A stretch of DNA of 64,000 nt from Paraspadella gotoi (Eukaryota; Chaetognatha): the NCBI GenBank assembly GCA_051294375.1, contig CM119263.1:17342171-17406170 (forward strand), written 5' to 3'. Below, one piece after another: positions 35,258 to 49,249 of this stretch (position 1 is its first letter; each line of letters opens with the position of its first letter). The position numbers and the translations under genes are program-made. Under the pieces are notes generated by a model. The model was not told the DNA's origin. It ran no database searches and saw only the letters and a list, made by a program, of their open reading frames with translations.

Positions 35258-36115
35258 TTAACTGACGTCTTCGGCAACTTCGTCTGGTTCCCCATCCCCA
35301 GACGCGTCCTTGCCAACCCCCGCCTCCGGGGCATCGGACGACCAAAGCGTCAAGTTGTCCCGCAACAGCTGCATGATCAGCGTGGAGTCTTTGTACGAAT
35401 CTTCGTTGAGGGTGTCCAGCTCGGCGATGGCGTCGTCAAAGGCTGTCTTGGCCATCTCGCAAGCCTGGGAGGGCTTGTTGAGGATCTCGTAGTAGAAGAC
35501 AGAAAAGTTGAGAGCGAGGCCGAGGCGGATCGGGTGAGTGGAAGCCAGCTCTTTCGTCGCGCAATCCAAGGCCGACTGATAAGCCTTTAGAGCTTGTTGA
35601 GACGGGGGCTTCTCAGGGCCAGCGTCGATCTCCGCCAAATAGCTGGAAGCAAAAGTGTTAAAATAAGGCAATTTTTAATTTGAACAGCATACATTTATCT
35701 CAAGATATTTTTACCGATAGTAGTCTCCTCTCATTTTGTGGTAAAAGACTTGCGATTCTCCGCTGTTAGTGCAGTTCGGGATCAACTTTTCATCTAACAA
35801 GTTGAGGACTTCGTTGCAGATATTGTGGAGTTCCTTCTCGACAACGCACCGAAAATCCTGAACCATTTTGACACGGCTCGCACCGTCGGAGCTTTTCGTA
35901 TCCCTGGTCTCGATGGAAGAGAGAATGCGCCAAGAGGCTCGACGAGCGCCGACGACGTTCTTGTAGGCGACCGAGAGGAGGTTTCGCTCCTCGACAGTCA
36001 GCTCGCCGCCATCTCCGACCACCTTCTTCATGGCCTCCACCATCTCGTCGTAGCGCTCCGCTTGCTCGGCAAGCTTTGCCTTGTAGACCCAATCATCCTT
36101 GTTATCCATCGCCAT
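35258..36115 (-). CDS. 14-3-3 protein, two coding exons
   Basis: Phosphoserine/phosphothreonine-binding dimeric adaptor of the cytosol. Exons 36115-35715 and 35642-35258, split inside the arginine codon of GDYYR, give 261 residues; the family is usually 245-255. The start [20 protein letters not shown] fits the family N terminus. RRASWR and GDYYRYLAE contain the basic/tyrosine phosphopeptide-binding residues; [18 protein letters not shown] and [16 protein letters not shown] are the signature helices. The tail is acidic and divergent. Upstream on the opposite strand is a tRNA-Gly. Isoform class (epsilon or zeta type) cannot be settled by eye. Confidence 0.97.
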
Positions 36116-36601
36116 GTCGTTGATGTGAGGTCAAACGAGCTTCGTTCAAACTCGGGGAGAAAAACACGATTAAAATCGAATCCTTTTTCTTCGTAGCCGC
36201 ACCTTCGTTGAATCTGGTGGGGAACCAAAGAAATCGGGAAACGTGTCTCGAAAGAGAGAGATAGAGAGAGAGAAAGGTAATTGAGTAACCGGCTTTGACG
36301 CTGCAGCCCGGGAGAGTCAGGAAAGGTCGGCGGCGCGGGTGGTGTAATGAAAGAAGGTCGTTCGTCTGCTCGGGTTGTCGCAGCGGTGCAGCGGTCGCCC
36401 GACCAATCAGCGATGCTTTTCGTAACACACCCCCCTCGGTTCCTTCCCGCGCGGTTCGACCAATGACGACGCGCCATCTAACGTCCTCACCCTTCCTCCT
36501 CCCATTCACATTACTAGGTTTTCTCTTCTTCGGTCCCTTGCTAATTAACGAGAAAGAGAGCGTTCTGGATTTATCAAAGTTTAAAACATCTGACTATCGT
36601 A

Positions 36602-36672
36602 GCACCGCTAGTGTAGTGGTATCATGCAAGATTCCCATTCTTGCGACCCGGGTTCGATTCCCGGGCGGTGCA
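36602..36672 (+). tRNA. tRNA-Gly (CCC anticodon)
   Basis: 71 nt cloverleaf including discriminator A. Acceptor stem GCACCGC pairs with GCGGTGC; the D arm holds the A box TAGTGTAGTGG; anticodon stem CAAGA/TCTTG encloses loop TTCCCAT (anticodon CCC); T arm CCCGG-GTTCGAT-TCCGGG type contains the B box GGTTCGATTCC. No intron. A TTTT run five bases downstream serves as a Pol III terminator. Confidence 0.95.
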
Positions 36673-36676
36673 ACCA

Positions 36677-36680
36677 TTTT
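36677..36680 (+). terminator. Pol III T-run terminator of tRNA-Gly
   Basis: TTTT immediately downstream of the tRNA, the usual RNA polymerase III stop signal. Confidence 0.6.
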
Positions 36681-36973
36681 GATTCACTATTTGCATAGAA
36701 AAAAAAAAGATTTGTTTTAGCAAAAAAACAGCTGGGCGGAATATTTTTATACAATTGAAACATTCTTTGAAATATTCTACCACTTCATTGATAGAGAAGC
36801 CAGGTACTCCGGGAAAGCTGAAAGCTTGCTGGGACCTGCTATGTCATTATTCGCGGTGCACAGTTCTCGTGGAAAAAACTTATTCACGCTATTCTCATGC
36901 AAACCTTGTGACCAAAATTTTTGCTCTGTCTGATTACTACCATATGCCTTATATTCAAACGAACATAGGCTCT

Positions 36974-36983
36974 NNNNNNNNNN
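36974..36983. other. assembly gap (10 N)
   Basis: Run of N between the two copies of the large duplication. Confidence 1.
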
Positions 36984-37043
36984 CAGCTGGGCGGAATATT
37001 TTAATACAATTGAAACATTCTTTGAAATATTCTACCACTTCAT

Positions 37044-37068
37044 NNNNNNNNNNNNNNNNNNNNNNNNN
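37044..37068. other. assembly gap (25 N)
   Basis: Run of N between the two copies. The 60 bp island between this gap and the previous one (36984-37043) is an extra copy of sequence at about 36730-36790, a typical scaffolding remnant. Confidence 1.
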
Positions 37069-38174
37069 GCCGAAAACGATGAAGACGAAACGATGGTGAA
37101 GATGACGGCAAAGACGAACTCATAAATACTGTCAATAATTTTTTATTATAAATTCGTTGTAAACTGAACCAAATTGCCTATAATTTATTATAACGAGTGA
37201 GATAGAGATGAGAGAGAAAGAAAACATAAAATATGATAAAATCACCATGCCATTTCCATTTATTATCAATTCAATTTTGAAATTTTGCTGGTCACTTTGG
37301 AACTCAAATGATTCCAACAAGACGAAGACGATGACGAACTCTGTACTCTGTAGCCGTAGTACTGGTATGCGTTTTTTCTGTTTTGAAAAATTGATAAGAA
37401 TTAAATGTTATTCATCACTGTTTACTACTTTACAATGGCATTTCAGTGTCAAAAAACGGCATATTATTGTTGAAATTTGTGCAGTTTTTTTCCGTCGATG
37501 TTGAGTTCATCACTTTCCGGTCTGTGCCACCTCGTACGCTGATTATTTTTTTTTCTTCAAAAAATAAAAAATTAAAAAAATCGGGAATAGTTAGAAAATT
37601 ATGGTAAGGATAATTTAATCACTTTTCTTTTCAAAATCAATCCACTATTGGATAGAATGTAACCTCCAACATTAATACTAGTATGAGAAGAAGGGAAGCG
37701 CTCTTTATCTCTCCTAAAATTCAATCAGTATGAACAAGAGTCAAAGGAAACCGGAAAGATATTTCAGGGTCATGACAAATGTTACCAAATAAATAACATC
37801 TTGTTGATTTTAAGAGGATTTGGTTTTTTTTCTGTACTTTCCTGTGCGCATACTGAAAAATATATCCACCATTAAAATTCCTTTATTAAAGGAGGCCCAG
37901 ACGCCAAGAATTCAGCTTTCTGCATTAATAAATAAATCGAAATTATGGAAAAATGACTTCCAAGTGAAAGTAAGAGAATGGAGGGTATCAGTATTTAGGG
38001 GAGATCAATTAAAACATTTTCCAATAAATATCTCGTCCTTGTTCGAATTGCAACAAGAAGATGGGTATTTTTTCTCCCTTTCCCGCGCGAAGAAAAATAA
38101 TGACTATTACCATTCGAATTCCTTAATGATAGACCCTAAGCTTATGATATCATTTTTATCACTGGGTCGCCCTT
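37069..38174. other. unique spacer between duplication copies
   Basis: AT-rich and absent from the first copy's context. No supported gene; the frame at 37820-38176 has no recognisable domain. It ends where the duplicated segment starts. Confidence 0.5.
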
Positions 38175-38825
38175 AAATCTAAATTTAAAATGGACTTTTC
38201 TTAATTTAAATTCTTCGTCAAAAGTTGATAAAAAAATATAACTCATTTTTAAAAATTCTTTCATTAAGTTAAAAACTAAAAAAAAATATTTAATATACAA
38301 AAAAAATTAATTTTAAGCTAAAATATAGGTTTTTAAATTTTTGACCAACTTTAATAAAACAATTTTTAAAGAGAATAATTATTTCTTTTATCAACTTTTT
38401 ATGACAAATCCAAATCTGCAAAAATTTTTTTTAAAAAAACCATTTTTAATTTTAAATTATAGGCTAATACTAAAATATATAATATAGCCTACTGGGTAAA
38501 TTATATTAACATAAATATTATATAACGTTAATCCTCATTTTGATTAATTTAAGTTAAAATTAACTTTTACTAATTGAAATGATCATAAAAATAGATGAAA
38601 AAAATTTAAAAAAATATGAATTGAAATGAAAAGAGTGAATGAAATGATTTGAATAAAATGATTTTGAATAAATTAATTGAAATAAAATTATTAAAATTTA
38701 AAAAAAAAATTAAAAAATAATATATGAATTATATTTGAATAATGAACTGAATAATAAAAAGAGAGAGAAAAAGAGAAGTCCAGCCGCTGAAAATCATAAA
38801 CAAATGAGAGAAAAAAAAAGACCTA

Positions 38826-40808
38826 ATTAAAACCAATCGTTTAGACATTTTTTTCACGACATTCATAGAAACTTCGAAACCACATTCGATTCGAAATAAA
38901 ATTCTCTTTCGTTTGGTATATATAATTAATAAAAATATCGAAGAGTTAAAGCAACTAGGTAACAACATCCAAATTGGACTCTTTCTCACCATATTTATTA
39001 TAATAATTTAGTTAATTATTTAATTTCTGTGACTGATAGATAGTTATTCTTTAATTTATTAAGAATAATCTTTTTTTAAGAATTTAATCAGAACCTCGTC
39101 TGCTAAAGGGGACGAGTTTCTCTGTTCCCGAATTCGGTATTGCAAGCGCTTTAGCGAACTTTCGACCACCGCCGGCAGAACCACCAAAAGGGAGTATGGA
39201 ACGGTTTCTTTGACATTTTTACACTCAGCCCAAAAACCAACGAGATAAAAAATGAGACTGTAATGTCTCGTAAGAAACCTTTGGAAAACTGACGCGCGAA
39301 TCCCTTTGCTTCACAGAAAACAATTGAAGAACTAAGAGAGAACTAAGAAAAAGGTTACAATATCATATTTTAGTAGAATATGAGTAAAGTAAAAATTAGA
39401 TAAATATTATGCACAAATGCTTGTGAGTTTGCAATAATTTTTAAAATCAATTATCATGATATTGCCAAAAGCACACTCATAATAAAATTAATATGAAGTA
39501 AGTTGATCTCGTCTGTTTTTCGTTGGCAAAGAAGCTCACATTCACGTCAAAAAGGAAGCTAACGCCGATGGACGCTACATCTCAAATCTGACGTGATTCT
39601 TCGTTTTGAGTCACCAGCAGAAATGGATGTCTTAGTGATGTCTAATTACATCTTGTACATTCAATTTTCATTACTGGTTTGCTGTGTCCTCATGGCGGAT
39701 GCCCATTCCTTACTCCTCCCTTCATGAAGATCTAATGGCGTGGCGATCAAGGAATCGCGATGGGTGGCACATGCTGGACTAAGAAAATTGATTTTACATA
39801 CGGAATATCTTTTCTGGCCGCTTCGGTTATTCTTCCTTTGGCTTCAAAAAAAAGTCTCAACTCAAACTAGAATGTCGATGGGCTGAAGCCTTCTTGGAGC
39901 TCGAAAAGGTCCAAGTAGAAAATGGGAAAGCCGAAATACCATGCGTATATGAAAACAGCAAAATAGAAGATTAGTTTCGTCTGATTCATGTGTTGTTTTT
40001 TCAGGTTCATTTGCATATTTTATCAATAATTTTTATATTAATTATATATTATTATAATAGCTTATTTATTAAATGAATGGATAATTTTATATTGGTTGTA
40101 CCAATTTCATATATTTATTTCAATGATAATTAATAATTTATTACACAGCTCTTTCACTTTGAGCCATCTTTTTTGTCGAAACCTGTGGAAGAATGTAATG
40201 ATAACGCCAACTACCACTCATCTGCAAGCTTGTAAATGATTTTCGCCACTCAATGATGCTGGGGGAGAGGGTGGTTAAATTTGCAAGTGATTACAACGGT
40301 TCAATAACCCGTAATAAAATGCAACACGAAGCAATGCTTCAGGGCGTTGAAGAAACTCGTCGATCTCACCTAGGCCAAACGGTGTCTTATGAACTTCAAG
40401 TTAAAGATTCAGTTAACAATAACAATGCAAGAATTGTTTGCCTCTTGCCGTCACTTCATGAGAGAAGATAAATTGGTTTAAAAAAATTAAAATTAACACT
40501 TCCGGTATATTTTGCTTAATACTTTTTATTTAATTTCTTAATAAATTACAACTACATCGGAGTTTTACATTCATTTTCAATCCATAATGATTAAAAACAT
40601 CACATAAGATCCCTTCAACGTTTCAAAATATATGTAAATCAATGAATCTGACGCATGTGGAACTTTGACGCCGCTGGGTCAAGCGAAATCTTTAAATAAG
40701 TTAATCATATAGCACATCATTCGAAGAGAATTTTATTTCGAATCGATGGTGTTTCTGAAGTTTCTATGACCATTTGTGCGGAAAAAATGTGTCTAACAAT
40801 CGTTTATA
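38826..40808. mobile_element. duplicate copy of the decayed TIR transposon
   Basis: Same element as 26112-28203 within the second copy of the duplication, with additional small indels. The GERVVKFASDYNGSITR segment is still readable near 40265-40315. Confidence 0.6.
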
Positions 40809-41106
40809 TAAAAAATAAATATAATTATTTTGTAAATAAAACATTAACAAATTCCCGAGTATTATTATAAAACATGGCAATTTCAAAGTCTTGATGATGA
40901 AAATCATATCTAAATTTTTCAACTTCCTATGATTACCTACTTTTTACAATTTTTAATTGTAAAAATGCGTGACGACGTCGATGACAACGGTCAAAAGAAG
41001 CAATTGTAAACGACTATCTTGCCCAAGACGGGCCTAAAGCCCGTCTGGCGAGATAAAAAAAAAAAGATAAACTAGTGCGTTAAATCAAAATCCGTTTGTA
41101 ACCAAA

Positions 41107-44100
41107 TACCTTGAGACCGACGTGTCGTCGATAGTTTCTCGGAAAAGACCTTCAACGAGGCCCGCAATGGCCGTTTGATGCCATGCAATGTGGCTGGAAT
41201 GGCAAAGGCGTTTGTTGACACCAAATCCGGATGATCGGAGAGGCTTTTGATCTTCCCGTCACCTAGAGGAATTCCAGTCTCGGTTGCGTAGTCAACGAAC
41301 TGAACTTTAATCTAAAAAAAAAAAAAAAAAAACAAACAAAAAACAAATTAATAAGAAATTATAAAAATAACTTAGCATTTTAAATATCCTTAACGGGGAC
41401 TGCTACCTGATCATCTTTTAAGTCGAGCACCACGGCCCTGTACCAAGAACCATCGACAGAGTAAACTGCCAAGCAAGGGTCTCCTTTTGCCGGCGCGGTC
41501 AAATCCGGCGCTGACTTCCGACGCCTCCTCCACCTCATCCATAAGCTCCTCCAGCGGGACATCGAATTCCGAGAGCTGCAGGTAAAAGTCCTCCACGCCG
41601 TCGATGTGGGAGACAAAGGCTTCGTGCAGAACCTCACCCCGCTGTCTCCGAATGGGGGGATGTGAATTCGCGGGTAGGGGAAAGGGGTCGAAGGATCGAG
41701 CAACAATTGCGGAGAGGGAGACTTCGACGATATTTGGTTCTCGATTTATCATCTTTTTTTCATCTATCTCTGCTTTTATGTCATTTTGTTTAATGCTTTT
41801 ATTAGATTCGGTCCGAACATATTCTTCTCCGACAATTTGACCGTCGTCGTCCTTGAGAACAACCAAGTACGGTGGTTCCGGGTTTAAGAACTCGGCGTTG
41901 AACTCGCAATCAAGAAGTAGATCGCTGAAGGAGGAAACTTGCGATTCAGTCCAATGAACATCATCGGCCGTCAGCCGACAACGCAGAGCGTGAGGAGCGT
42001 CGTTCACGAAAACTCCAGGAAGGGTTTCACATCTTGGCCGCCAGCTTGCAGAGGCTCTCGGTTTCAAAATCGACGAAAAAGATGTCGACCTTGGAAGAGG
42101 CTGCGTCGACCTTCTCGACTCTCGCCCCGGTACCACTTGTCATCGACGGAATACTTAGCGCAAACCGGGAGGCCTTCCGTCAGGCCCTGGATAGCAAGGG
42201 CGTTCCAAGGCCGCTTTCGCCTCCAGCTGGCCCATCATTGCGTCGATGGCGTCCATGTCGGCCGTCGACTGGACGTAAAACTCTCCGGTCGACAGCAAAA
42301 GTCACGTAGACGCGAAGTTGTTTAGAAAGCAGTGGCCGAGCAGGGAAGGGGCGAAAGGAAACGGGAGGAATTACGGGTGGACGGAACGTAGGAAGATCGG
42401 GAATGGAAGGTTCCGTTGCTGTGGAGGGGGGCGGCGCCGTTCCTGCGTCGGTCGGCCGCTAGGCGTAGGAAGAAAGGAGGATATTTTGGCATTAACTGAG
42501 TCCGATTCGTCGGGAGCGATTCGGACGAAATGAGAATGATTTGGCTCTTTCCGTCTTTTGCTGAGATGACACGAAGCCAGAGCTCAAGTTCGTCGGTGAG
42601 CTGGCTTAACTTGTCTTTAAGGTTAGGGGCGCTGGGAAGGCCGTGGAGAGCGCAAAGATGAGCCTGAGCCGAGAGGCGGGCGAATTGAGAGCGAAGGGAG
42701 CGAACTTTGTCGAGGGACAAATTTTCGCGATTTCCGTAGTCGATGTAATGCACCTCGACCTGATATTTAAGAGCTTTAAATATTACTTTTAAAAACATAC
42801 CTACAAGGAACTAAGACTAAGTAATAATATAAATATAAATGCTTTTGCACAAGGCTAAAAAAAATTCATTAGACCAAGAATTTACAAAACAGTTTACAGA
42901 ACAGAACAACTAGCATAGCCAGAAAAAAGTTTGGTAAAATTTTACTTTCGCCGACCTAGAATTTTGCGTCTTTTAAAAAACTATTTTAAAATACTAATTT
43001 TAAAAAAAATTTAAAAAAATTAAAAAAAAAATTATTACCTAATTAACCTAAACTAAACCCTCTTAACTCCAAGCCACCTTTAACCCTAAATCCCCCCCTA
43101 ACTCGGTCGGCGAAAGTAAAATTAACCCAAAAGTTTTTATAATAATAATAATAACAACAAAAACGAACCTGCTGCGGCGAATAAGTCTTCGTAATCACAG
43201 CCCGATACCATTGGTCATCCTCAGAATATTTAGCGACGCAGTGAGTCCCATTAACCATTCTGGAAACGACCGTCTCCCTGTCGTGAAGAGGATCAGAGTA
43301 AAAAGCCTCAATGGCCGCCATAGTTTCATCGAGTTCGGCGAGACCAGAGACGCGCTGAACCCAAAAGTTGGCGAGGTTATCGACGTGAGATACAACGATC
43401 ATTCTTTAGAGTCGGCCGAGGGGTTCAGAGGCGATGGTTGGAAGGGCGGGCGGAGATCGATGATCGGACGAAGTGGACGAACCGCGAGAAGACGGTTGGT
43501 TCTGCGAGGCGGGCAACCGGTCTTCGAACCAATTTTAGCATCTGCATCCCAAAATTTGTCTCGGCCACTGCGACGGCTATTTTAGCTTTCTTTAATTCTT
43601 CCGACAAATCCCCGATTCGGTCGCACCTCAGTACCACGTCCCACGTACCGACAGCGCTCCAAAGAAACGAAAGAACAGCGGGGTATCTTCACCAACAAGG
43701 TTCTCCAAAAATTCCCCGGCATTATTCCGCCAACCGACTGCTGAGTCATATGGCGCAAGGGACTTAAAGCCGCACTTGATTGCCATGCGGGAAATCGGGC
43801 CAAATCCGGATGAAGTTCCTTCAATGAGTCGAGGATTTGTTTCGGCGTTGCCAAAGTCAATAAATAAATCCTAAAATTAAAAATAATAAAAGCTTAAAAA
43901 TTAATAAAATGAGAAAATGATAATGAGACTGACCTAGCTTCACGACCGTCGGTCTCTCGTATCGCGGCTCGGGTACCAGCGCCCATCGTCTGAAAACTTC
44001 GCTGCACACAGCGACCCGGGCGTTGAACGCTGTAAACGCCGCTCACGAGGAGGCATAGGCTCATAGGTTGCTCAAGTCTGTCGGAGAGTTGCCCGATGAC

Positions 44101-46415
44101 GGATTCTTGCTCGACCAGCTGAACGTAGAACTCGGACGGTCAGTCGTCCAAGAAAACATAACTTCGGAACGCTGCCCGGGCGGATTGTTAAGGAAGGGAG
44201 GTGGGAGTCGATGACCAAGCAGCGGCGCCGCCGACGATGTTATAGCGCGTGGAACGCCTGAAACTGAATGAGCGCCAAACGAGGTCGTAGAAGATCCGAG
44301 GGAGAACGTTTTGACATTCGGTCGTCGGATAAGTGGCCGATTTCCCGGCACCCAGAGCGAACGGCCAGACGTTGGGTAACCATCTCATCCACGACGTTGC
44401 GCTGCATTCTGATTTGCCGTCGTGATAAAAAGTTCGACGATTGCGGCGTCGTTTGTAGCGCGCCCTTTACAACGCCCGTCAAAGTGAACTGACTTAAAGA
44501 TTCGAGATACTCGGTGGCGGCGGGGCTCCAAGAAACCCCGACACTTCCCGGCGCGGGTGCGACCCCATCGAGTAGACAGCGGATGGCCATCGCTTCGTAG
44601 CGAAGCATCGGCGGAGGAAGGCGGGCGCACCTTTCCTCGCCAAAACTCTTCATTGCCGTAGTCGACAAAACGAACCTCGACACGGTCGCCCACGTGCCGG
44701 TGACAACCGCCCGGTACCTGATTGAGGTAGAACAAAGGTGATTGGGTAAAGGGAGGAAACAAAAGAAAGATCAAGATGGTAATAAAAATCGGTAATTCAG
44801 TAAACCTGGCTGAATTTTGGATAAGCAATATAGAAACAAGGAAAATAATTAACTTGGGCAATGTATCTTACGAGTAAAAATTGTATTAGTTATTCTGTAT
44901 TTAATGTTAACTAATATGTTCCCCAAAACAAAATTCGCATATATTTAACATATAAGTCAATAAATGTAAATAAACAAATTTGTTGCGAAAAATCAATCTT
45001 TTCTCTTATTAAATTCAACCAACGAAAAGAAAGAAAAACAACAAAACATATAAGTAATATATAATTATATCTTTTAAAAAATCTGCAAAACTTTCAATAG
45101 TCCAAACTCCTGAAAAGATCAACACGGTTCACAAAATTTTCAGATTATGTAAACTAAATCATAATTTACAAAGAGACCACAAAACCTTTTATTTTAGTCA
45201 CAACTGATCAATATTTTTTGTATTGTTTAAAATAACTTACCAAGCATCATCCTCCGAGTACTGCGCCGCGATGGGCTCGTGGACTCTTGGAGGCCAGTGG
45301 TGCAGCGGAAGCAGCCGACTTTGACTAAAGGCCATCTGCAAAAAGTCCATCAGCTCCGATAATACTGACGCTTTTTCGACAACTTGGCAGAAAACTCGCT
45401 CGGATCTCGCACGAAAACAACATCCACGACATGGGTCCGATCAGACGAAAGTTCCAACGGACGAAAAGGGGAAGCGACGGAAGGGGGCGCGAGGCAGCAG
45501 TGATTTGCACTCCGGATGCGAGACATCGATTTTTCAGCTTATCAAGCAAATCCGAGGAAGGATGCTCGGCATAAATAAAATTAACCGGGGTTGGAGCGGA
45601 TTCCTCCCCGCTTGCGTTGCCGCAGACGACGATTTTGAAAGCGGCGTCAACGATCTCCGAAAACGACTCGATCAACATCCGCTCGCCGACGCCGTTCGTT
45701 AGGGCAGACGTGAGACCGTTAACAGCACAAGGAATTCCCTGAAAAAAAAAAGAGACGTGCTGGACACCCGAAAAATTTCTGTCTATATCGTTCTACTTTT
45801 GGCAAATGGGGATCACCTGGGCGGGAAGCTTGGTGAAATAGGGTTTTAATGGCTGAACCTGGGAACTTTGAAGCTGCTCTTCGTTTCCAAAGTCAATGTA
45901 TCGGACTACGGTGCCTGTTGCAATGCATTTAACTTGACAAACTATCAATTTAAACTGAACCGCTGAACAATGCAGTTTCGATCCCCTCACCAGTGGACAA
46001 TGAGTCGACAACGACACCTCTGTACCAGATTCCATCCACAGCGCTTTTGGCAGCGCAATAAAGGCCTTTTGGAGGCGGAGGGGAGGGCCGTGTCATTCCC
46101 CCATCTCGGCGTGAAGGCGCTGCATTAAGTTGCTAAATGCACTTGCCCACTTTACCAGCTGTGAATTAAGTTTTAAATATAAATTTAACAGACGGGTTTT
46201 TGAAGGAACAATCCAAAAGGAACTTTTATAACCAAGCTTTTGGTTTTCTAAGTTAAAAATCCCTTACGGACCTGAACGAAGACCGTTCCGTCCGGTTCAA
46301 TGTGAGAAACGACGACGTCATACTCGTCGCCAAATGACAAAGTCAACGAAGGGATTTTGACGCCAGTGGCCGATGGGGCAGTTCCGGACGATCGAACTCC
46401 GTGACCCAAAGCCAT
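41107..46415 (-). pseudogene. partial duplicate of the Tudor gene (exons 1-8), frame-broken
   Basis: Start codon at 46415; then counterparts of exons 1-8 in order: about 46415-46274, 46158-45990, 45915-45816, 45740-45240, 44717-43937, 43867-43180, 42763-41411 and 41313-41111. Exons 9-15 are absent because the duplicated segment begins inside intron 8. Single-base indels shift frame many times in exons 4-8, for example near 45390 in exon 4, near 42058 and 42285 in exon 7, and near 41516 and 41640. Exons 1-3 are nearly unchanged. Called a pseudogene for bookkeeping; it is more probably an assembly duplicate of the real gene. Confidence 0.85.
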
Positions 46416-47795
46416 TTTCAATTATAAACTTCGTATGAAAATAAATTACGTTTTTTATTATTAACGTTTGAAATTTATAACCGTGGATTTCAGCAAATAT
46501 ACCAACATTACTATTTATGCTGTCATATATCGACGATTGCCAAAGGTATTCCCTGTTATAAATCTTTACTATCCTACGTAATATTGGCTTTTGTAACCCA
46601 ACCAAACCCAAAATGGCTGATTTTACTTTCGCCAACCGGGTTGGTTGGGGTTAGGGGAGGTTAGATTAATGTTTAAGGTTAAGGTAAAAAAAAATTTTTT
46701 TTTTAAAAATAAGTATTTTTTAAATAGTTTTTCAAAAGACGCCAAAACTCGGCAAAAGTAGAAAGGGGTTAATTTTACTTTTGCCGACCTTGGTTAAAGG
46801 TTAGGGTTAAGGGTGGTTTAAAGGTAGTTTAGGGGGTGGTTAAGGTTAAATAGGTTTAGGGTTAAGGTAATTAAATAATATTTTTTAAAAAAATAACTTA
46901 TTAATAGTTTTATAAAATACGCCAAACCCCGGTCGGCTAAAATAAAATTTAAGCATAAAACTTTATATGCTAATCTTTATATAATATTAATATAAACTTT
47001 TTTAAATTTTTTTAAAAGGTTTTCACTTTTCTAGCGCATCCAAGAGTTTACGTCGAGCTTAACTCAGAACAATTTAGTCTCCATAGTACCAAGCTGTGAT
47101 GTAGTTGCAAAAGAAATTGTTGCGTAAGTTTTATTTACAAATTTCCTGAAAAACTTTATAAAATTATTTATCGATAAATGTGATACAAAGAAAAAGTACA
47201 CCGAAAACAAATAAGGGATTAAATTTTACTTTTGCCGACCAGGAATTTGGAATCTAATACTATTTTAAATAAAATATTTAAAAAAATCATTACCAAATTA
47301 CCCTAAAAATTATTACCAAATTACCTTAACCCTCTTAACCCCAACCACCCCTAACCCTCCCTTAACCTCGGTAGGCAAAAGCAAAAATAACCCAAAGAAG
47401 AATGTTCACAATTTTTGAACCAGAACTATTATAATACAAATATAAAATATATAAATCTTGGCACCAATTATTTCCCTTGCGCTTTAAAATGTATTAGGCA
47501 CGTTAAAACAATGGATATAATGACAGGAACATTGAAGGACACGTGTCCCAGACACCCAGAAGTTACTGCGTAAGCGAAAAAAAAAACGATGCAAAAAATA
47601 TGGATGCGCGATCAAGGAAAAGATAAAGCGACGCTGAAAAAACAGGACACGACCCACTTTGTAAAAAGTTAAAAAAAATTTAATATATCCTTTTGAACTA
47701 AGTGAATCTGAAATATATATGACCGCCTAGCGAATAGATCGCTCTTGAGATGTCCCGTACTGAACAGTGCTCTCCACGTCTAAACGAAGAACATT

Positions 47796-48649
47796 TTAAC
47801 TGACGTCTTCGGCAACTTCGTCTGGTTCCCCATCCCCAGACGCGTCCTTGCCAACCCCCGCCTCCGGGGCATCGGACGACCAAAGCGTCAAGTTGTCCCG
47901 CAACAGCTGCATGATCAGCGTGGAGTCTTTGTACGAATCTTCGTTGAGGGTGTCCAGCTCGGCGATGGCGTCGTCAAAGGCTGTCTTGGCCATCTCGCAA
48001 GCCTGGGAGGGCTTGTTGAGGATCTCGTAGTAGAAGACAGAAAAGTTGAGAGCGAGGCCGAGGCGGATCGGGTGAGTGGAAGCCAGCTCTTTCGTCGCGC
48101 AATCCAAGGCCGACTGATAAGCCTTTAGAGCTTGTTGAGACGGGGGCTTCTCAGGGCCAGCGTCGATCTCCGCCAAATAGCTGGAAGCAAAAGAGTTAAA
48201 ATAAGGCAATTTTTAATTTGAACAGCATACATTTATCTCAAGATATTTTTACCGATAGTAGTCTCCTCTCATTTTGTGGTAAAAGACTTGCGATTCTCCG
48301 CTGTTAGTGCAGTTCGGGATCAACTTTTCATCTAACAAGTTGAGGACTTCGTTGCAGATATTGTGGAGTTCCTTCTCGACAACGCACCGAAAATCCTGAA
48401 CCATTTTGACACGGCTCGCACCGTCGGAGCTTTTCGTATCCCTTTCGATGGAAGAGAGAATGCGCCAAGAGGCTCGACGAGCGCCGACGACGTTCTTGTA
48501 GGCGACCGAGAGGAGGTTTCGCTCCTCGACAGTCAGCTCGCCGCCATCTCCGACCACCTCTTCATGGCCTCCACCATCTCGTCGTAGCGCTCCGCTTGCT
48601 CGGCAAGCTTTGCCTTGTAGACCCAATCATCCTTGTTATCCATCGCCAT
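47796..48649 (-). pseudogene. duplicate of the 14-3-3 gene with one frameshift
   Basis: Exons 48649-48253 and 48180-47796 match the first copy almost base for base. One base is missing in the AMKKVV codons (about 48557), which breaks the frame. A separate three-base loss (about 48443) removes one Thr from IETRDTKSS in frame. The second exon is intact. Probably the other allele plus a sequencing error. Confidence 0.9.
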
Positions 48650-49131
48650 GTCGTTGATGTGAGGTCAAACGAGCTTCGTTCAAACTCGGGGAGAAAAACA
48701 CGATTAAAATCGAATCCTTTTTCTTCGTAGCCGCACCTTCGTTGAATCTGGTGGGGAACCAAAGAAATCGGGAAACGTGTCTCGAAAGAGAGAGATAGAG
48801 AGAGAGAAAGGTAATTGAGTAACCGGCTTTGACGCTGCAGCCCGGGAGAGTCAGGAAAGGTCGGCGGCGCGGGTGTAATGAAAGAAGGTCGTTCGTCTGC
48901 TCGGGTTGTCGCAGCGGTGCAGCGGTCGCCCGACCAATCAGCGATGCTTTTCGTAACACACCCCCCTCGGTTCCTTCCCGCGCGGTTCGACCAATGACGA
49001 CGCGCCATCTAACGTCCTCACCCTTCCTCCTCCCATTCACATTACTAGGTTTTCTCTTCTTCGGTCCCTTGCTAATTAACGAGAAAGAGAGCGTTCTGGA
49101 TTTATCAAAGTTTAAAACATTGACTATCGCA

Positions 49132-49202
49132 GCACCGCTAGTGTAGTGGTATCATGCAAGATTCCCATTCTTGCGACCCGGGTTCGATTCCCGGGCGGTG
49201 CA
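49132..49202 (+). tRNA. tRNA-Gly (CCC), duplicate copy
   Basis: Identical over 71 nt to the tRNA at 36602-36672, in the same context inside the second copy of the duplication. It may be the same locus counted twice. Confidence 0.93.
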
Positions 49203-49249
49203 ACCATTTTAATTCACTATTTGCATAGAAAAAAAAAAGGTTTTACCAA

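Larger units (their letters stand above)
25387..36860 (+). repeat. first copy of an ~11.4 kb direct duplication
   Basis: The segment from the AT-rich part of Tudor intron 8 through the tRNA-Gly and about 190 bp beyond recurs at 38175-49376 in the same order and orientation. This copy has intact reading frames and splice sites and should be treated as the reference copy. Confidence 0.95.
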
